This document shows positions 10,211 to 21,923 of a DNA stretch of 64,000 nucleotides, piece by piece. Source of the stretch: Hyphodiscus hymeniophilus (taxonomy: Eukaryota > Ascomycota > Leotiomycetes > Helotiales > Hyphodiscaceae); the NCBI GenBank assembly GCA_016508695.1, contig VNKQ01000005.1, forward strand, positions 1,736,001 to 1,800,000, given 5' to 3'. The notes beneath the pieces are model-generated. The model searched no databases, was not told the DNA's origin, and saw only the letters and a list, made by a program, of their open reading frames with translations. How positions within the stretch are numbered: the stretch's first letter is position 1; each line of letters opens with the position of its first letter. The translations under genes and the position numbers were made by a program.

Positions 10211-13200
10211 ATGGGGAAACCTAAGGCAACCCCAGTGAAAAGTCAGCAATCAATCTCCAGCTTCTTTACGAAAAAGACAGTCAATGGGGATTCATTGTCT
10301 CAACAAACCGCAAACTCCCAGATTCCGCCACCGACCCAGGCGTCCCCGAATATCTACAATGCGGAAACGGACGAAGATGAACCTTTGAGGCCAGTGGCCA
10401 ACGGAAGAATGAAGAGACCGTTGGCAGATGGGATTGAATCCGAGAAGCCCGAAAAGCCTTCCAAGCGATCCAAGAGAGACGAGAACAATGAAACCAGCTC
10501 CTTCTTCATGGACACCGCCCAGCGATCACCTACACCTACCGCCCGCAGCAAATCGAAGATTACCCCCAGAACCGGACGATATGTTTATACTGGGTCAAGC
10601 CAAGCTCGACAGGGGAATTCGATCGCTGAGGAAGAAGAGGACGACGAGGAGACCAAGGCGAAGAAGAAAGAGCTGCATGAAAAGTTCGTCAAGAAGCTCG
10701 GTCATCCGGATAGTCTTGCTCTCATCAAGAGGAGGAACTGGCAGATTGATGCGGATACGCAAGCTCTAGATGAAGATGCCGGTGAAGGCGAGGACGGAGA
10801 GGACGAGACTCCGCCTCCAACAAGGACGAAGAGGAAAGGGGCTAAGACGGGGAAGTTGACGCCTATGGAATTACAAATCCTGGATATTAAAAGGAAGCAC
10901 ATGGATACGCTTCTCATTGTGGAAGTCGGGTACAAGTTTAAGTTCTACGGGGAGGATGCCCGAACCGCTGCAAAGGAACTCAGCATAGTCTGTATCCCTG
11001 GCAAATACAGATTTGATGAACGTAAGTGTCTCCAATTGTATTCCCAATTGTATTCCCAGGTTCAAGCTAATCAGTCTTAGATCATTCTGAAGCACACCTC
11101 GATCGGTTTGCATCTGCGAGTATACCCGTGCATCGATTGCCTGTTCACGCAAAAAGACTTGTGGCTGCCGGGCATAAGATCGGAGTTGTGAGGCAAATCG
11201 AAACTGCGGCTTTGAAGAAGGCAGGCGATAACAGAAATACCCCGTTCATCCGAAAGCTCACCAATGTGTATACGAAAGGCACATATATTGATGATATTGA
11301 TGGACTCGACCAACCTGCCGATGCTCCTTCGGGTGGTGCGCCTGCAACCGGATACTTACTGTGCATCACGGAGACGAAAGCAAAAGGCTGGGGTACGGAC
11401 GAAAAAGTAGAAGTTGGCATTCTAGCAGTTCAGCCGGCTACCGGCGACATCATCTATGATACGTTCGAGGACGGCTTCATGCGTGGAGAAATCGAAACTC
11501 GGCTGTTACACATTGCACCTTGCGAGTTTCTGATTGTGGGTGAGCTCACAAAAGCCACTGACAAACTTATTCAGCATCTATCAGGCAGTACAACAAATGT
11601 TTTCGGAGATCGGATTCGAGTTGAACGGGTTGGTAAATCGAAGACGATGGCTGCAGAAGCGCATTCGAATGTCACACAATTCTATGCCGACAAATTGAAG
11701 ATGGAAGAGGACACCGATAGTGAGAGACGTCACAATCTTCTCGACAAGGTTCTGAAGCTCGCAGAGCCAGTCACAATATGCTTATCAGCAATGATCACTC
11801 ATATGACCGAGTACGGTCTAGAGCATGTCTTCGATTTGACCAAGTATTTCAAGTCATTCAGTGCTCGGTCCCACATGCTCCTGAATGGCAATACTTTGAC
11901 AAGTCTGGAGATCTACCAGAACCAAACAGATTACACCACAAAAGGCAGTCTATTTTGGACTCTGGACAAAACACACACCCGCTTCGGTCAACGTCTACTA
12001 CGCAAATGGGTTGGTAGGCCTTTACTTGATAAGTCCCGTCTTGAAGAGCGCGTGGCCGCAGTGCAAGAACTATACGAAGGAAGCCAAACTGGCAAAGTAG
12101 ACAAGCTGCATGCCCTTCTCCGAAATATCAAGTCCGATCTCGAGCGAAGTTTGATCCGTATCTACTATATCAAATGCACTCGGCCAGAACTTTTGACTGT
12201 TCTACAAACTATGCAACGGATATCAAACGAGTACGCACACGTTAACAAGGCTTCAGAAGCTGGGTTTCAATCTCCCTTGATCAACGAAGCCATTGCAACT
12301 CTTCCGGCGATCGGCGATGCCGTGATATCATTCCTTGACAAAATCAACCCTGAAGCAGCGAGGAAAGATGACAAATATGCCTTTTTCCGTGAAGAAGAAG
12401 AAAGCGAAGCAATCGGCGACCACAAACTAGGCATCGCAGCCGTAGAGCAAGAGCTTGATTCTCACCGAAAAGTTGCAGCCGAAAAGCTGAAGCAATCAAA
12501 ACCCATATCCTACACCACAGTAGCAGGAATCGAATATCTAATTGAAGTCCCAAACATCGACCTCAAGAACGTCCCAGCATCATGGGCGAAAATCTCTGGC
12601 ACCAAGAAAGCCTCCCGTTTCCACACCCCCGACGTGATCCGGCTCCTCCGCGAACGAGACCAACACAAAGAATCCCTCTCCGCCGCCTGCGACATAGCCT
12701 TCTCTTCCTTGCTCACTGAAATCTCAACCCATTACGCACTCTTCCGTGACAGTATAGCGAACCTCTCAACGCTAGACTGTCTTCTCTCCCTCGCAACCGT
12801 GGCCGCGTTCCCAGGCTACACGAAACCCTCATTCACCTCCACTTCAGAAATCACCGTCGTCGATGGCAGGCACCCAATGGTCGAGCAACTGCTCGCCGAA
12901 TCCTACATCCCGAACTCAACCTCCCTCTCCACTGCGCCAGGTCACACTCGAGCTCTGCTTGTAACAGGAGCGAACATGGGGGGAAAATCCTCTTACGTGC
13001 GTCAGGTAGCACTGATATGCATCCTGGCACAAATCGGATCCTACGTACCCGCATCATCCGCCCGTCTCGGCTTGCTCGACGGGATCTACACCCGAATGGG
13101 TGCATACGACAGTCTATTCACGAATCAAAGCACGTTCATGATCGAGCTCTCAGAAACTGCAACGATCCTCAAATCCGCTACGCCCAGATCGTTGGTGATT

Positions 13201-13689
13201 CTGGATGAGTTGGGAAGGGGGACGAGTACGCATGATGGGGTTGCCATCGCGGGGTCAGTCCTTGACTGGGTAGTGAGAGAGACGGGGTGTATGTGCTTAT
13301 TCATCACACATTATCAGACGTTAGCTAGTCTGGCGAGAGGGTTTGAGAAGGGAAAAGAGTTGAGAAACGTACACATGAAGTTCACTGCTGAGAAAGATGG
13401 AAGGAGAATATCTGGTGACGGGGAGGAGAATGCTGGTGATGGGGCGGAGGAAATCACCTTCCTGTATGAGGTCGGCGAAGGTGTTGCGCATCGTTCTTAT
13501 GGATTGAATGTTGCACGATTGGCGAGAGTGCCGAAAGCTGTACTGGATACTGCTGCACTCAAATCACGGGAACTGGAAACGAAAGTCAAGCAGAAGAAAC
13601 TCATGGGACTCTCCAGGTTAATGAGTGATGTATTGGGAAAAAGCGCCGACCAGCTCGAGCAGCTTATAGTCGGCATTGAGCAACTCTAA
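10211..13689 (+). CDS. msh3: DNA mismatch repair protein MSH3 (MutS homolog 3)
   Basis: Two exons, 10211-11021 and 11081-13689, encode 1,139 residues, the usual fungal MSH3 length. The N-terminus carries a textbook PCNA-interacting PIP box, QQSISSFF at 12-19, then a charged disordered linker. The mismatch-recognition domain begins near EVGYKFKFYGEDA. The C-terminal ABC ATPase shows Walker A TGANMGGKSSY near residue 898 and Walker B LVILDELGRGTSTHDG. MSH3 pairs with MSH2 (MutS-beta) to recognise insertion/deletion loops in the nucleus. The protein lacks features that would make it MSH6-like, such as an N-terminal PWWP domain. The 59-bp intron contains a tandem 12-base duplication. All key motifs are intact, and the expression context looks housekeeping. 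Confidence 0.96.
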
Positions 13690-13924
13690 TCTATGAATAA
13701 GGGGAAATGTATAATAAGGAAATAGCAATAAAGCTCGATACCCGTGTGCACGTTGTCATCAATCGTTCTTCGTGAAAATATGCTCATCGAAAGAAATGCA
13801 AACGCCGGAAACCAGAAGGCCAGTAAGCTCAACAAAGCGAATAGAAATGTAAAAGCCTGGTACCGTGTCGAATAAAACGTAACCTCAATCGCAAATATGC
13901 CCCGAACTCCAAATAATGCAGTCT

Positions 13925-16097
13925 TTAAACGCCATAATGCATGCCTTCGCCATTATTGATGCCTACGCCGTACTCCTGTTGAATGGAACGACGCGAAGCG
14001 GGGTTAGTAGGTCTGTGTTGTCCGTGGAGGCTTGATTGGAATCGAGGAAGTGCCGCATGGGTTGGTTTAAGATGATCATTGAAGCCTGTTAGCTGGCCAG
14101 TATAGCTCGGGAACGAACGGGCGAAAGACGGGTCGAAAAGAGGGTTTAATATGGGATCGTAGAACATTTGACCAGGATAGACGTGAGATGCAAGGTGGGC
14201 TGAGTGGTGACGAGGACGGGCCACAGGTGAGAAGCCAGATGGCCCATTTTCCTTGCCAAAGCCACGCATTACAGACTGTTTGGCAGGAGGAGTAGGAGAG
14301 ACATGTCCAGCAGTCTTCAGTACGCGTGCTTGACCAATCGCACGGTCGCCTGAGAAGTCGAACCTGTTCAACCATCAGTGGCTGCGACAGTATATCAAGG
14401 GAAGTATTGACATACCTATGATCCTCTAAGGTGCTCTCGGTTCGGCCCCCTGGGCTGACTTCAGGAGCTTCTTGGTAGACAGCAAAACCTCGCTTCTTAT
14501 TCATGTTCATTTCGCCAACTGTCAATCTGAATTCATCGTCTTCCTCCGATGATGGAACGAATCTTTGATCTATGTTTGCGAATGAATTTATGGTCGAGCT
14601 TGGCAATAATGGCTGAGGTGGTGGTCCGCAGTTTTCAAGGGCAGCAGATGGGTGCTTCAGTGGAGTCTCCGCAGCAGCACCTTTTCTTGGCCGTGGAGCT
14701 CGGATACGAGGAGCATTGACACTGATATCAGACAGGGCTGCTACTTTGCGAGACTTGCATTTCTTTGGAGTTGGATCCCGGATTTGAGTCTGCAGAAATC
14801 AGTATCAAACTTCTGGATGCGAGGTTGTGGATGGCAACTTACCGGACTGTTCTCAGTAGAGAGAGGGCCAAATATGTCTCGAATGTGATGGACATCGCCA
14901 TTGAGATGATATACAATCTCGTTTGGTTCAACATCATTCGAGGAAGCCATCATTTGTTCAAGAACAGATTCGTCTTTACGTTGATTTCGCATGCGTTTCA
15001 TCTCAGGAGTAGCAGAGTCGAAGAGATCCATACCGGGCCACAAGACTCCTTTGAGGATGGTGCTCTCAGAAGAGACCTTCTTCTCGACTTTTTTCTTGCC
15101 CTTTGGCTCATACGTGTCCGCTTCACCATTTTCATCAGACTCGGTAGGCCTCCACGGCGTCGCAGACCTTGACCACAATAAGTACAAACACAGTCGCACA
15201 AGGATGGATTAGCTTACTTCGAATCGAGCATATCACCAGCAGGAGTCTCGATCTCAGCAGGAGCAAAGTTTGGAACCTGACGTCTCATCGTAGGGGTTGA
15301 ATACATATTATTCTGATCCCAATCTCTAATATGTGCAGGGCTGGAGTTGTTGCTGGCGGTCCAAAGTTGCATCCGGGGTATTGGTGCACGAAAGACAGGT
15401 GTGGCAGCGAGTACTTCTTGAGCGGGCCTGTGTTCCAATTTGGCAGAAGGAGTCTTCTATAACATAGTCAGTATGTATCTTCATGAACGAGAACCGTCAA
15501 TCAGAGCTTACAACAGAGGCCGTAAAAGCATTGGATACCCTAGGCTTTCGCTCCTTCGTAGTTTTCTTCTTGTCTTTCGAAGCAAGACGTTCAGCCAGCA
15601 GGCCGTCGAGGTTGTTGTTGCGGTACCAGAAGTCGAACTCATTAATCTTCTCTTTGGCTTCGGATTCGGACTGGGATCGGATCTGGAGTTTGAATCGATG
15701 AGAAAGGTGGGATTTGGAAGAGATGTGAGTAAGAAGATGCGAGATGTCGGAGAACTTTGGGATCTTGGGGCAGAGACTGCAGGCCAACTCGATATTAACT
15801 TCTGGCTTTACTGCTTTCGGCATATTGGCAATGACTGCAGATGAGGTTTGTCAGCATGGAATTGATGAGCTGTGCTGGAATGAATTTTCTGACGCGTCGC
15901 AGATGTGCGAAGACTGCCTTGCGGTTTCGAAGCGGCTGTACGACATTGCAGGGAGCTTTGGAGTGATTGAATGATATCAATTGATATTCGATGAAGCCGG
16001 ATGCATAATACTTACCGGTGCTGGTGTTCTTTGGAGTAATGTAGATATCAATTGGCTGTGATCTGTAGTAGGTGCTTCCTGCTACTAATGTAGTCAA
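13925..16097 (-). CDS. Six-exon nuclear-type protein with a C2H2-like zinc finger
   Basis: Hand-joined exons 16097-16016, 15834-15512, 15456-15218, 15167-14843, 14789-14416 and 14363-13925 give a clean 593-residue frame; introns are 181, 55, 50, 53 and 52 bp. A finger-like ACSLC (C46, C49) is followed by H60, H64, H70 and H73 in SHLLTHISSKSHLSH, then a conserved-looking basic helix (HRFKLQIRS). The rest is low-complexity, rich in Pro/Ser and basic residues, with RAPRPRKG near the middle. No catalytic domain is seen. I believe proteins with this N-terminal finger are widespread in Pezizomycotina but uncharacterised. Nuclear location and nucleic-acid binding are inferences. The 181-bp first intron and the first exon are the least certain part. 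Confidence 0.7.
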
Positions 16098-16921
16098 ATG
16101 TGTCTGCGGTTGTTGTGGTTGGAATGAGCAATCGTAGCAACAGTCTCCAGACAGGTTGACTCGTCTTGTTGCGAAGCAAGAGAGATGGTGGAAGACGTAT
16201 GGTATATGGGAGAAGTGAAGGAAGGAGAGGTATTTAGTAGAGAGTAGACGTCTTGGCGTTCGAACTCACCAGAGAAGGAAGTCACCACCCAAATAAGACA
16301 CAAGAGCCAAGAATCGCTACACAGGCACGTCGCTTTTTATATAATTTTGACAGAACGGGGGAATGATTATTTCTGCGGTCGCAGAATATTTAGGCAGGTT
16401 AAAGACGAGCAGGAAAAAGTGAAGTTAGAATATCTGAGAGATGGCATCCGCGTCACCACTCGGACCCGAATTGGATGATACTGGTTTAACGATATGCCAT
16501 GCCACCATGTGCGTAATCAGTTGCCGCAAACCAGGTAGCACCATAAGAGATTTCTGACTTTTAAAAACTTGAAGCATTACTATCGAAAAGGGTTGACTTA
16601 TGAAAAATATATGTATCAGTGGTATTTGAGCGGTCGAGTTACGGAAGAACTTGATTACTCTCATAGCCATTGTGTTGATATTCTCCTGCCTTGTATCCTT
16701 CAACCACAGTTGGTAAGGGTAGTAGGTTATTAGATGGCAGGAGGTTGATACAGAAATAGGGCTTGGAGCGTTCGACCTACATATGTCTTCCTCATATTCA
16801 TCATCTGGAGAGTATGACATCCTCAGATGAAATCTGTCAACACATTGGACCTCCAAGTTGAGCACGTCCAATAGAACCATCTTCATCAACGTCCACAGGT
16901 CTCGTTAACAGTCGTTAGCAT
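16098..16921. other. Intergenic stretch, no gene supported
   Basis: The stretch holds the upstream region of the zinc-finger-like gene (about 16100-16350, with ttttatataatttt near 16334) and the downstream flank of the BET2 gene. A minus-strand frame at 16889-16425 has no recognisable domain and unremarkable composition, and I do not call it. Confidence 0.45.
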
Positions 16922-18103
16922 TTAATCCCTTAAGCTAAACACTCGTTCAATAACCTTCTTCGGCATACAGCTATGCTCGTCAGCACCTCTCCGCTCAAAA
17001 ATTGGCAGGTAACTTACTACGCCGGATCAACCTCCTCTAATCCTGGATATCCCAGTAATGACAAGCCCGAAATCCCAAAATTCGTATGAAATACATCTAC
17101 CATGTCACCTGGCCTATCCGCCAACCCTCCATTTTCCGAATCCTGGCACTCCAGAATATACTTTGCTAGCTTTCCCCCATCAATCCAATGCAGTCGTCCA
17201 ATCATCGTCAGACTACTTGCAACCCACCAGCTATAGCAAACATCCTCCAACTTCTCCGGCCTGCCATTCAGACCACCTCCTTCCACTTGTCGTTCGCTCA
17301 ACCAAGAACCCAATTTGTCTTTATCCACCAAGTCGATTCGGCCGGCGATTGTGAGGGCTGCTACACAGGCGAAGATTTGACCAGAGTGTGATTCTGCACC
17401 GGGAGATACGCCATATCCACCGTCAAAGTTTGCGCAAGAGACGATGTAATCGACGGCTTTTGGGACGTCGACGAGGTGGAGTAGGTTGAGTAGGGACAGG
17501 GCGTTCAAAGAAGCGTACAAAAACCGCGTGTCTTCTTCTCCCCATTCGTCACCCGCGAAGGTCCCCGATTTACGGTTTTGTAGTGACGCAATATCTATTC
17601 AGGGATCAATCAGTATTTCTGGTAAAATAGCATAGGGAAATGTACAAGTCCCAACTCCCCACTTCCCTCCTTTCTCCCCACCACCCTTTCCTCTTTCCTC
17701 CAAGAGCCCTAGAGCATCAACCGTAGCTAGAATCTGCACCGCGCTGACCGTATATAGCAAATGTGCATCATGACCAGGCGCTGCTCCAAAGCCTCCATTA
17801 TCATGCTGACAGCTTAGCACGAACTCGATCGTCTCATCTCGAGGCAGAGCATCAGGTCGTCCCATCAAATGGAGTGCTGTCAAGCCCCAGTAAACACCGT
17901 TCAATCTTAAGTGCTCGGTCAACCAGTATTCGAGTTCATCTTTGCGCTGTGAACTGTCAGTGGGAGGTAGGCAGAGGAGGGATGAGACCCACAGAGTCGA
18001 GCGACTGGATATATTTGACGTGTGGCTCGATGGCGAGTTGGAGTTCGGTGGGGAGGGCGGAGGAGGACTGCCCACCGCGGCCGGGCCCTGATACTAGAGA
18101 CAT
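16922..18103 (-). CDS. bet2: Rab geranylgeranyltransferase (type II) beta subunit
   Basis: Four exons, 18103-17993, 17946-17646, 17594-17018 and 16970-16922, give 345 residues, the family norm; introns are 46-51 bp. The start ATG lies in MSLVSGPG and the C-terminus is VYCMPKKVIERVFSLRD, highly typical of BET2. Prenyltransferase repeats are obvious: CQHDNGGFGAAPGHDAH, NRKSGTFAGDEWGEED, CANFDGGYGVSPGAESHSG, RQVEGGGLNGRPEKLEDVC and CQDSENGGLADRPGDMVD. The zinc ligands are the Asp and Cys of LEDVCYSWW and the His of VFHTNFG. With the alpha subunit and Rab escort protein it attaches geranylgeranyl groups to C-terminal cysteines of Rab GTPases in the cytosol, enabling membrane traffic. The first intron uses a GTGGGT donor. 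Confidence 0.95.
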
Positions 18104-18981
18104 GTAGTGATGGTGTTGGTTAGGAGAGAATTGTTGTCAATTTGGTAGAAGCAAATCGTTGCCTTAAAGGAGGTCCGTTGCAGAATGTTTTGCGAACCAA
18201 TCACATTTGGCTTCAGCCTTGTCTTATAGTATCCACACTCAGCCTCGAGCGGGGTGAGCGAGCTTGAACGCAGTCCAACAACCCATTGAATCGATTCTAA
18301 AGGAACTCAGAAAATACTTAGAGGAGTTGACTAGAGCAGCATGTTCATTAGGTAGTCAAACATTGTTGCGAAATTCTCCCGAACCTGCTCCAAAAAGCGG
18401 TCTAGAGAAACGACTCCGTAATAAAGCGACTCCTGATTTAGCAAACAAGCTTCTAGCCAGGTCCTAATTTCTAACTCAGTCAAAAGTCATCCGTTACGAC
18501 ATGATACGACGGAAGTGCAGGTATTCCGTTGCACTCTGAGATCGTCGTATAGAGAAGATTCTGGAGTCCATTGAGTAAGGAAGGCGTATCAGACGCTTTT
18601 CTGCTGCAGCGGGAGAGGAAATGAGGAGAGTGCAACGGCTCTCTTTACGTAGAGCCAACAGGTAGTGATAGATTAGTGCATCATGGTGGATTATGTTGAT
18701 CTCGATAAGGTGTCGATGTGGACTGTCAGGCCGAAAGAAAGTGCAATAAGAGCACATGTATCGACGAGGTTTACACTCGGATGAACACATAAGAACAAAA
18801 AGTAAAGGCATGGTGATTTGATTCAAGTTAGGGGTGGGGCATGCTACCTATACTAAACAGCGGTAAAGACAGACAAAAATTCACAAATACGCAATCTCCA
18901 CATCAAAAAGCACACGGACAGAAAACGCAAATCCCAATGCTACTCAGCTAAAATATGAGAAGCAAGTTCCAATGCAAGCAT
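18104..18981. other. Gene-free stretch between BET2 and the polyamine-oxidase gene
   Basis: Nearly 0.9 kb holding the BET2 upstream region and the 3' flank of the amine oxidase gene. Frames up to 110 codons occur on the minus strand (18826-18494), but they have no recognisable motif and are rich in rare residues. Nothing else is seen. Confidence 0.45.
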
Positions 18982-20657
18982 TTAAGAAAACGACCTGCGG
19001 GAATCTCGACCATCGTAAGGGATACCAAAGGTCTCGAGGAGATTCTTGGCCGCGACCTCACCGGTCTCGAATGCGCCGTGGACACATCCGTTACCCACCT
19101 CGGTACAATGCTCACCAGCGAATTGAAGTCTCGAATCCCGATTCTTTTCCAGTGCATCCATCAAGATACCTGCATCATCACCACTCTTCTCGACCGAGTA
19201 GGTACCAAAGCCCGCAAGGGGATCTTGAGTCCAATGTGTTGTCTCGATGTTGACGAGTTGGGGCAGTTCTTTGTACGGTTCTGTACGGAGTACTTTGAAG
19301 AGTGGCTCGAAGAATTCGTAGACGGCTTGCGGACTTGTCATGCTCTCGATGCGTTGGGTGAGTGGCTCGGCGATCTGAATACAGAGTTCTTTGGTACCAC
19401 TCATGATCCAGAGATTGCTGGTGACGGTTGCGTAGGAGAGAATTGATGACTCGTCAATTTCGGCATCGGCTGGGAGTGGAGACGGGTAGTAGATGAATTG
19501 ATCATTGTCCTTGGACCAGAAGACTTCGGAGAACTCGACGAAGACTTTGCCGAGAGCACCGTAACTGAAACTTTGGATGCCTTTCGCAATGGAGTCGGGA
19601 AGCTCGGGATGGAAACTGACCATCTTCTTACGGAGGACACCTAGTGGAACAGTACACACGATGGCATCGGCTTTGTAGCTGTGGGCTTCATGCTCCTTAT
19701 AGGTCGAGTGGACGACGATTGACTGATCGCTAGTTCCCCACTCAATGTCCTTCACCACCTCGCCGAGGCGAATGGTATCGGAATCTCGGATGAGAGACTC
19801 AGCAGTCCAATTGACAATCTTGTCGTATCCGCCCTTCATGTATAAGTTACGTTCAGTGACGAAGTAGCTGAGATGCTTGGAAGAAGCTTCTTCAATGCTG
19901 GTACCGATCCAAAGTTCGACTTCACGAGTAGCTTGCGGAGCCCATCTTCTTTCATCAGAGGTAATGAGAGCATGGTCCTTGACGAATTCGTGGACAAACT
20001 CCTTGACAGGACGATCGGGGGCTTCGGGGTATTCCTCGTAGAACCATTCGCAATAGTCGGCAAACTCGTCCGCGACTTTCTTTGCCTTGAATTGCGATCC
20101 GGCACGTCCTTCCTTTGTGTAATAAAGCGGCGTACCATCATCATAATAGTATTCGATTCCGAGTTTAGGGATCAATTGGACGAGTTTGTTCTGCGAAGTC
20201 TCATGCATCCAAGCGGCTCCTATTGAAGGTGAGCATAATCTGAAAGGGGAGAGGACAAACAACCCACACTGTTGATGGTTGAGTGAAAGCTCAACCAGCA
20301 TACAATCGAAGATTTAGTTTCTTAGGTATATTTACCAATGTCTCTGGCAACCCCGTTGTTCCTGCTTGTAAGGACCCGGCCGCCGATTCGATCCGGCCGT
20401 CCCTCGAGGATGGTGACACGAACTCCATGTCTCTGTAGAACAGAAGCGGCGCGCAAGCCCGAAATTCCTGCACCCACGATGATTACATGTCGTTGGGTGT
20501 TATTTGGCTCGAGCCTTTCAAGTTCGGGATTCAATGCTTTGAGCGTTGTTGCAGTTTCCGAAATTGAAAGACTCGTAAGGTTTGGAATTTGAGCTGCATG
20601 GAGATCTATGATTTTTGGATTTAGATCTCCAGCTGCTGATATGGATAGAGTTGACAT
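18982..20657 (-). CDS. FAD-dependent polyamine oxidase-like amine oxidase
   Basis: Two exons, 20657-20336 and 20219-18982, join to 519 residues; the 116-bp intron restores ARDIG-AAWMH. An ADP-binding Rossmann motif, VIIVGAGISGLRAA, is followed by LEGRPDRIGGRV, the FAD contact of the amine-oxidase family. A C-terminal FAD-binding block, LQFAGEHCTEVGNGCVHGAFETG, completes the fold. Length and motifs match FMS1-type polyamine or spermine oxidases, which make spermidine, an aminoaldehyde and hydrogen peroxide. The C-terminus RRSFS is not a clear peroxisomal PTS1, and no signal peptide is present. About 50 residues precede the Rossmann motif, which is unusual but not exceptional. The substrate could instead be another secondary amine. 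Confidence 0.88.
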
Positions 20658-21923
20658 AGTTGGTAACAGACATCTGCGTATGATTCTTCATCGGCTTCGG
20701 GGAGTATTGGTGGGGTGTTCGTGAGGGGTGGATGACTGAAGGTTTGCCAGTTATTTGGTAATTTGGGTAGATTTGTAGGTTTCGAGGGTGGTGCTGCAGC
20801 AGCAGGAATGTGGATGCTTGAGCGTGCTGGGATATGTATGTTTGTATATAGGTATTCGAAGATGGTTGGATCTTTTGAATGTAAGAGAATGAAGTGGGAG
20901 AGGAAAGCCTATTATCCATCTGATCGGGACCTGGTACTACGGGCGCCGTGTGGTCCGCCGCTTTCCAAGGATCGGTCGTCATGTACAGTACTCGTACCAA
21001 GCCATTTTGGGGGCGAGGAAGAGAGGCGAATCCGAGTCCACTCGGTGTATTTTGTCATTTTTCTTTGTAACTCAAGTCAAGTGACTGTCTCTGTTGTCTG
21101 GCTGCAATTCCGTTTCTCAGTACCTGCGTAGCCCCCTCCCCCTTTTTCCTTGGTTACGAATATGCCCCTTCATGCTCCATACAACCACAACACGTCTGGT
21201 CAAGAGACCCTGATCTTGCTGAGTTGCTGCTGATAAACAACCTCTCTACTCTACGAAGGACGGAAGAGATGCCTTCAGTTTCAGGGGGCGCGCCTTAGTC
21301 TTTCTTCTCGGGCATGCCCTTGGTTCAGGCGCGGCTCGCAAGGACTTGCCCTCTTGGTGTTACATTCCGCTCAAGCTTTGGGGATGGATCAACGGGACGG
21401 ATCCATGTTTGTCGGGTACTGTACCGGTCGAGATAAGGAATCTCAGGAAAGCTCCTGTAAGATCCAACTTCCAAGCATCTCCTCCTTCTTGATTCGTTTC
21501 GTATCACCCAGCCCGTGATGGAGCATGGGATTGTATGTGAAAGATGAAATCAGAATTGTAAACAAAATTCAAATAATATCAAGAGCAGCCAAACCTCACA
21601 TAGTCATTGGGTGTTTGCTACTATCTAGCCGCGTTCCCTTATCTCTTCGGCGTTCCCGCTGACATCCTCGCCAACTCGTGGAGATCTCTGCCTCAAACGA
21701 GTAACTCCTCCTCTGACATACGCCACCATTCTTCTGATAAAACCTTCTTCTATCCCCCCAGGTTTCTCGATATATCTGGTCCAGAGCTTCAGCGCCTGCT
21801 TGTCCGCGTTCTTTTTTCCATTGACGGAAGAGGAGTCGTGCCCAATTTTTTTAATTATTTTTATTTACTTTTCCACTGGCGGAATTAAATATCCGCTGTG
21901 ACGCACTCTCCAACGGCGACAAG
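20658..21923. other. Shared upstream region of the amine oxidase and MFS genes
   Basis: 1.27 kb between divergent genes. It has C/T-rich and T-rich tracts (tttttttaattatttttatt near 21845) typical of a fungal leader just before the MFS start. Short frames here show no protein-like features. No TATA element is clear enough to annotate. Confidence 0.45.

Noticed and set aside
16425..16889. 154-codon minus-strand frame
   Set aside because: No motif, unusual composition and no promoter signal; likely chance.
18494..18826. 110-codon frame
   Set aside because: No motif, and it sits in an intergenic stretch with shadows on both strands.
21607..21888. 93-codon plus-strand frame before the MFS gene
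   Set aside because: It is in the leader region, T-rich and without motif.
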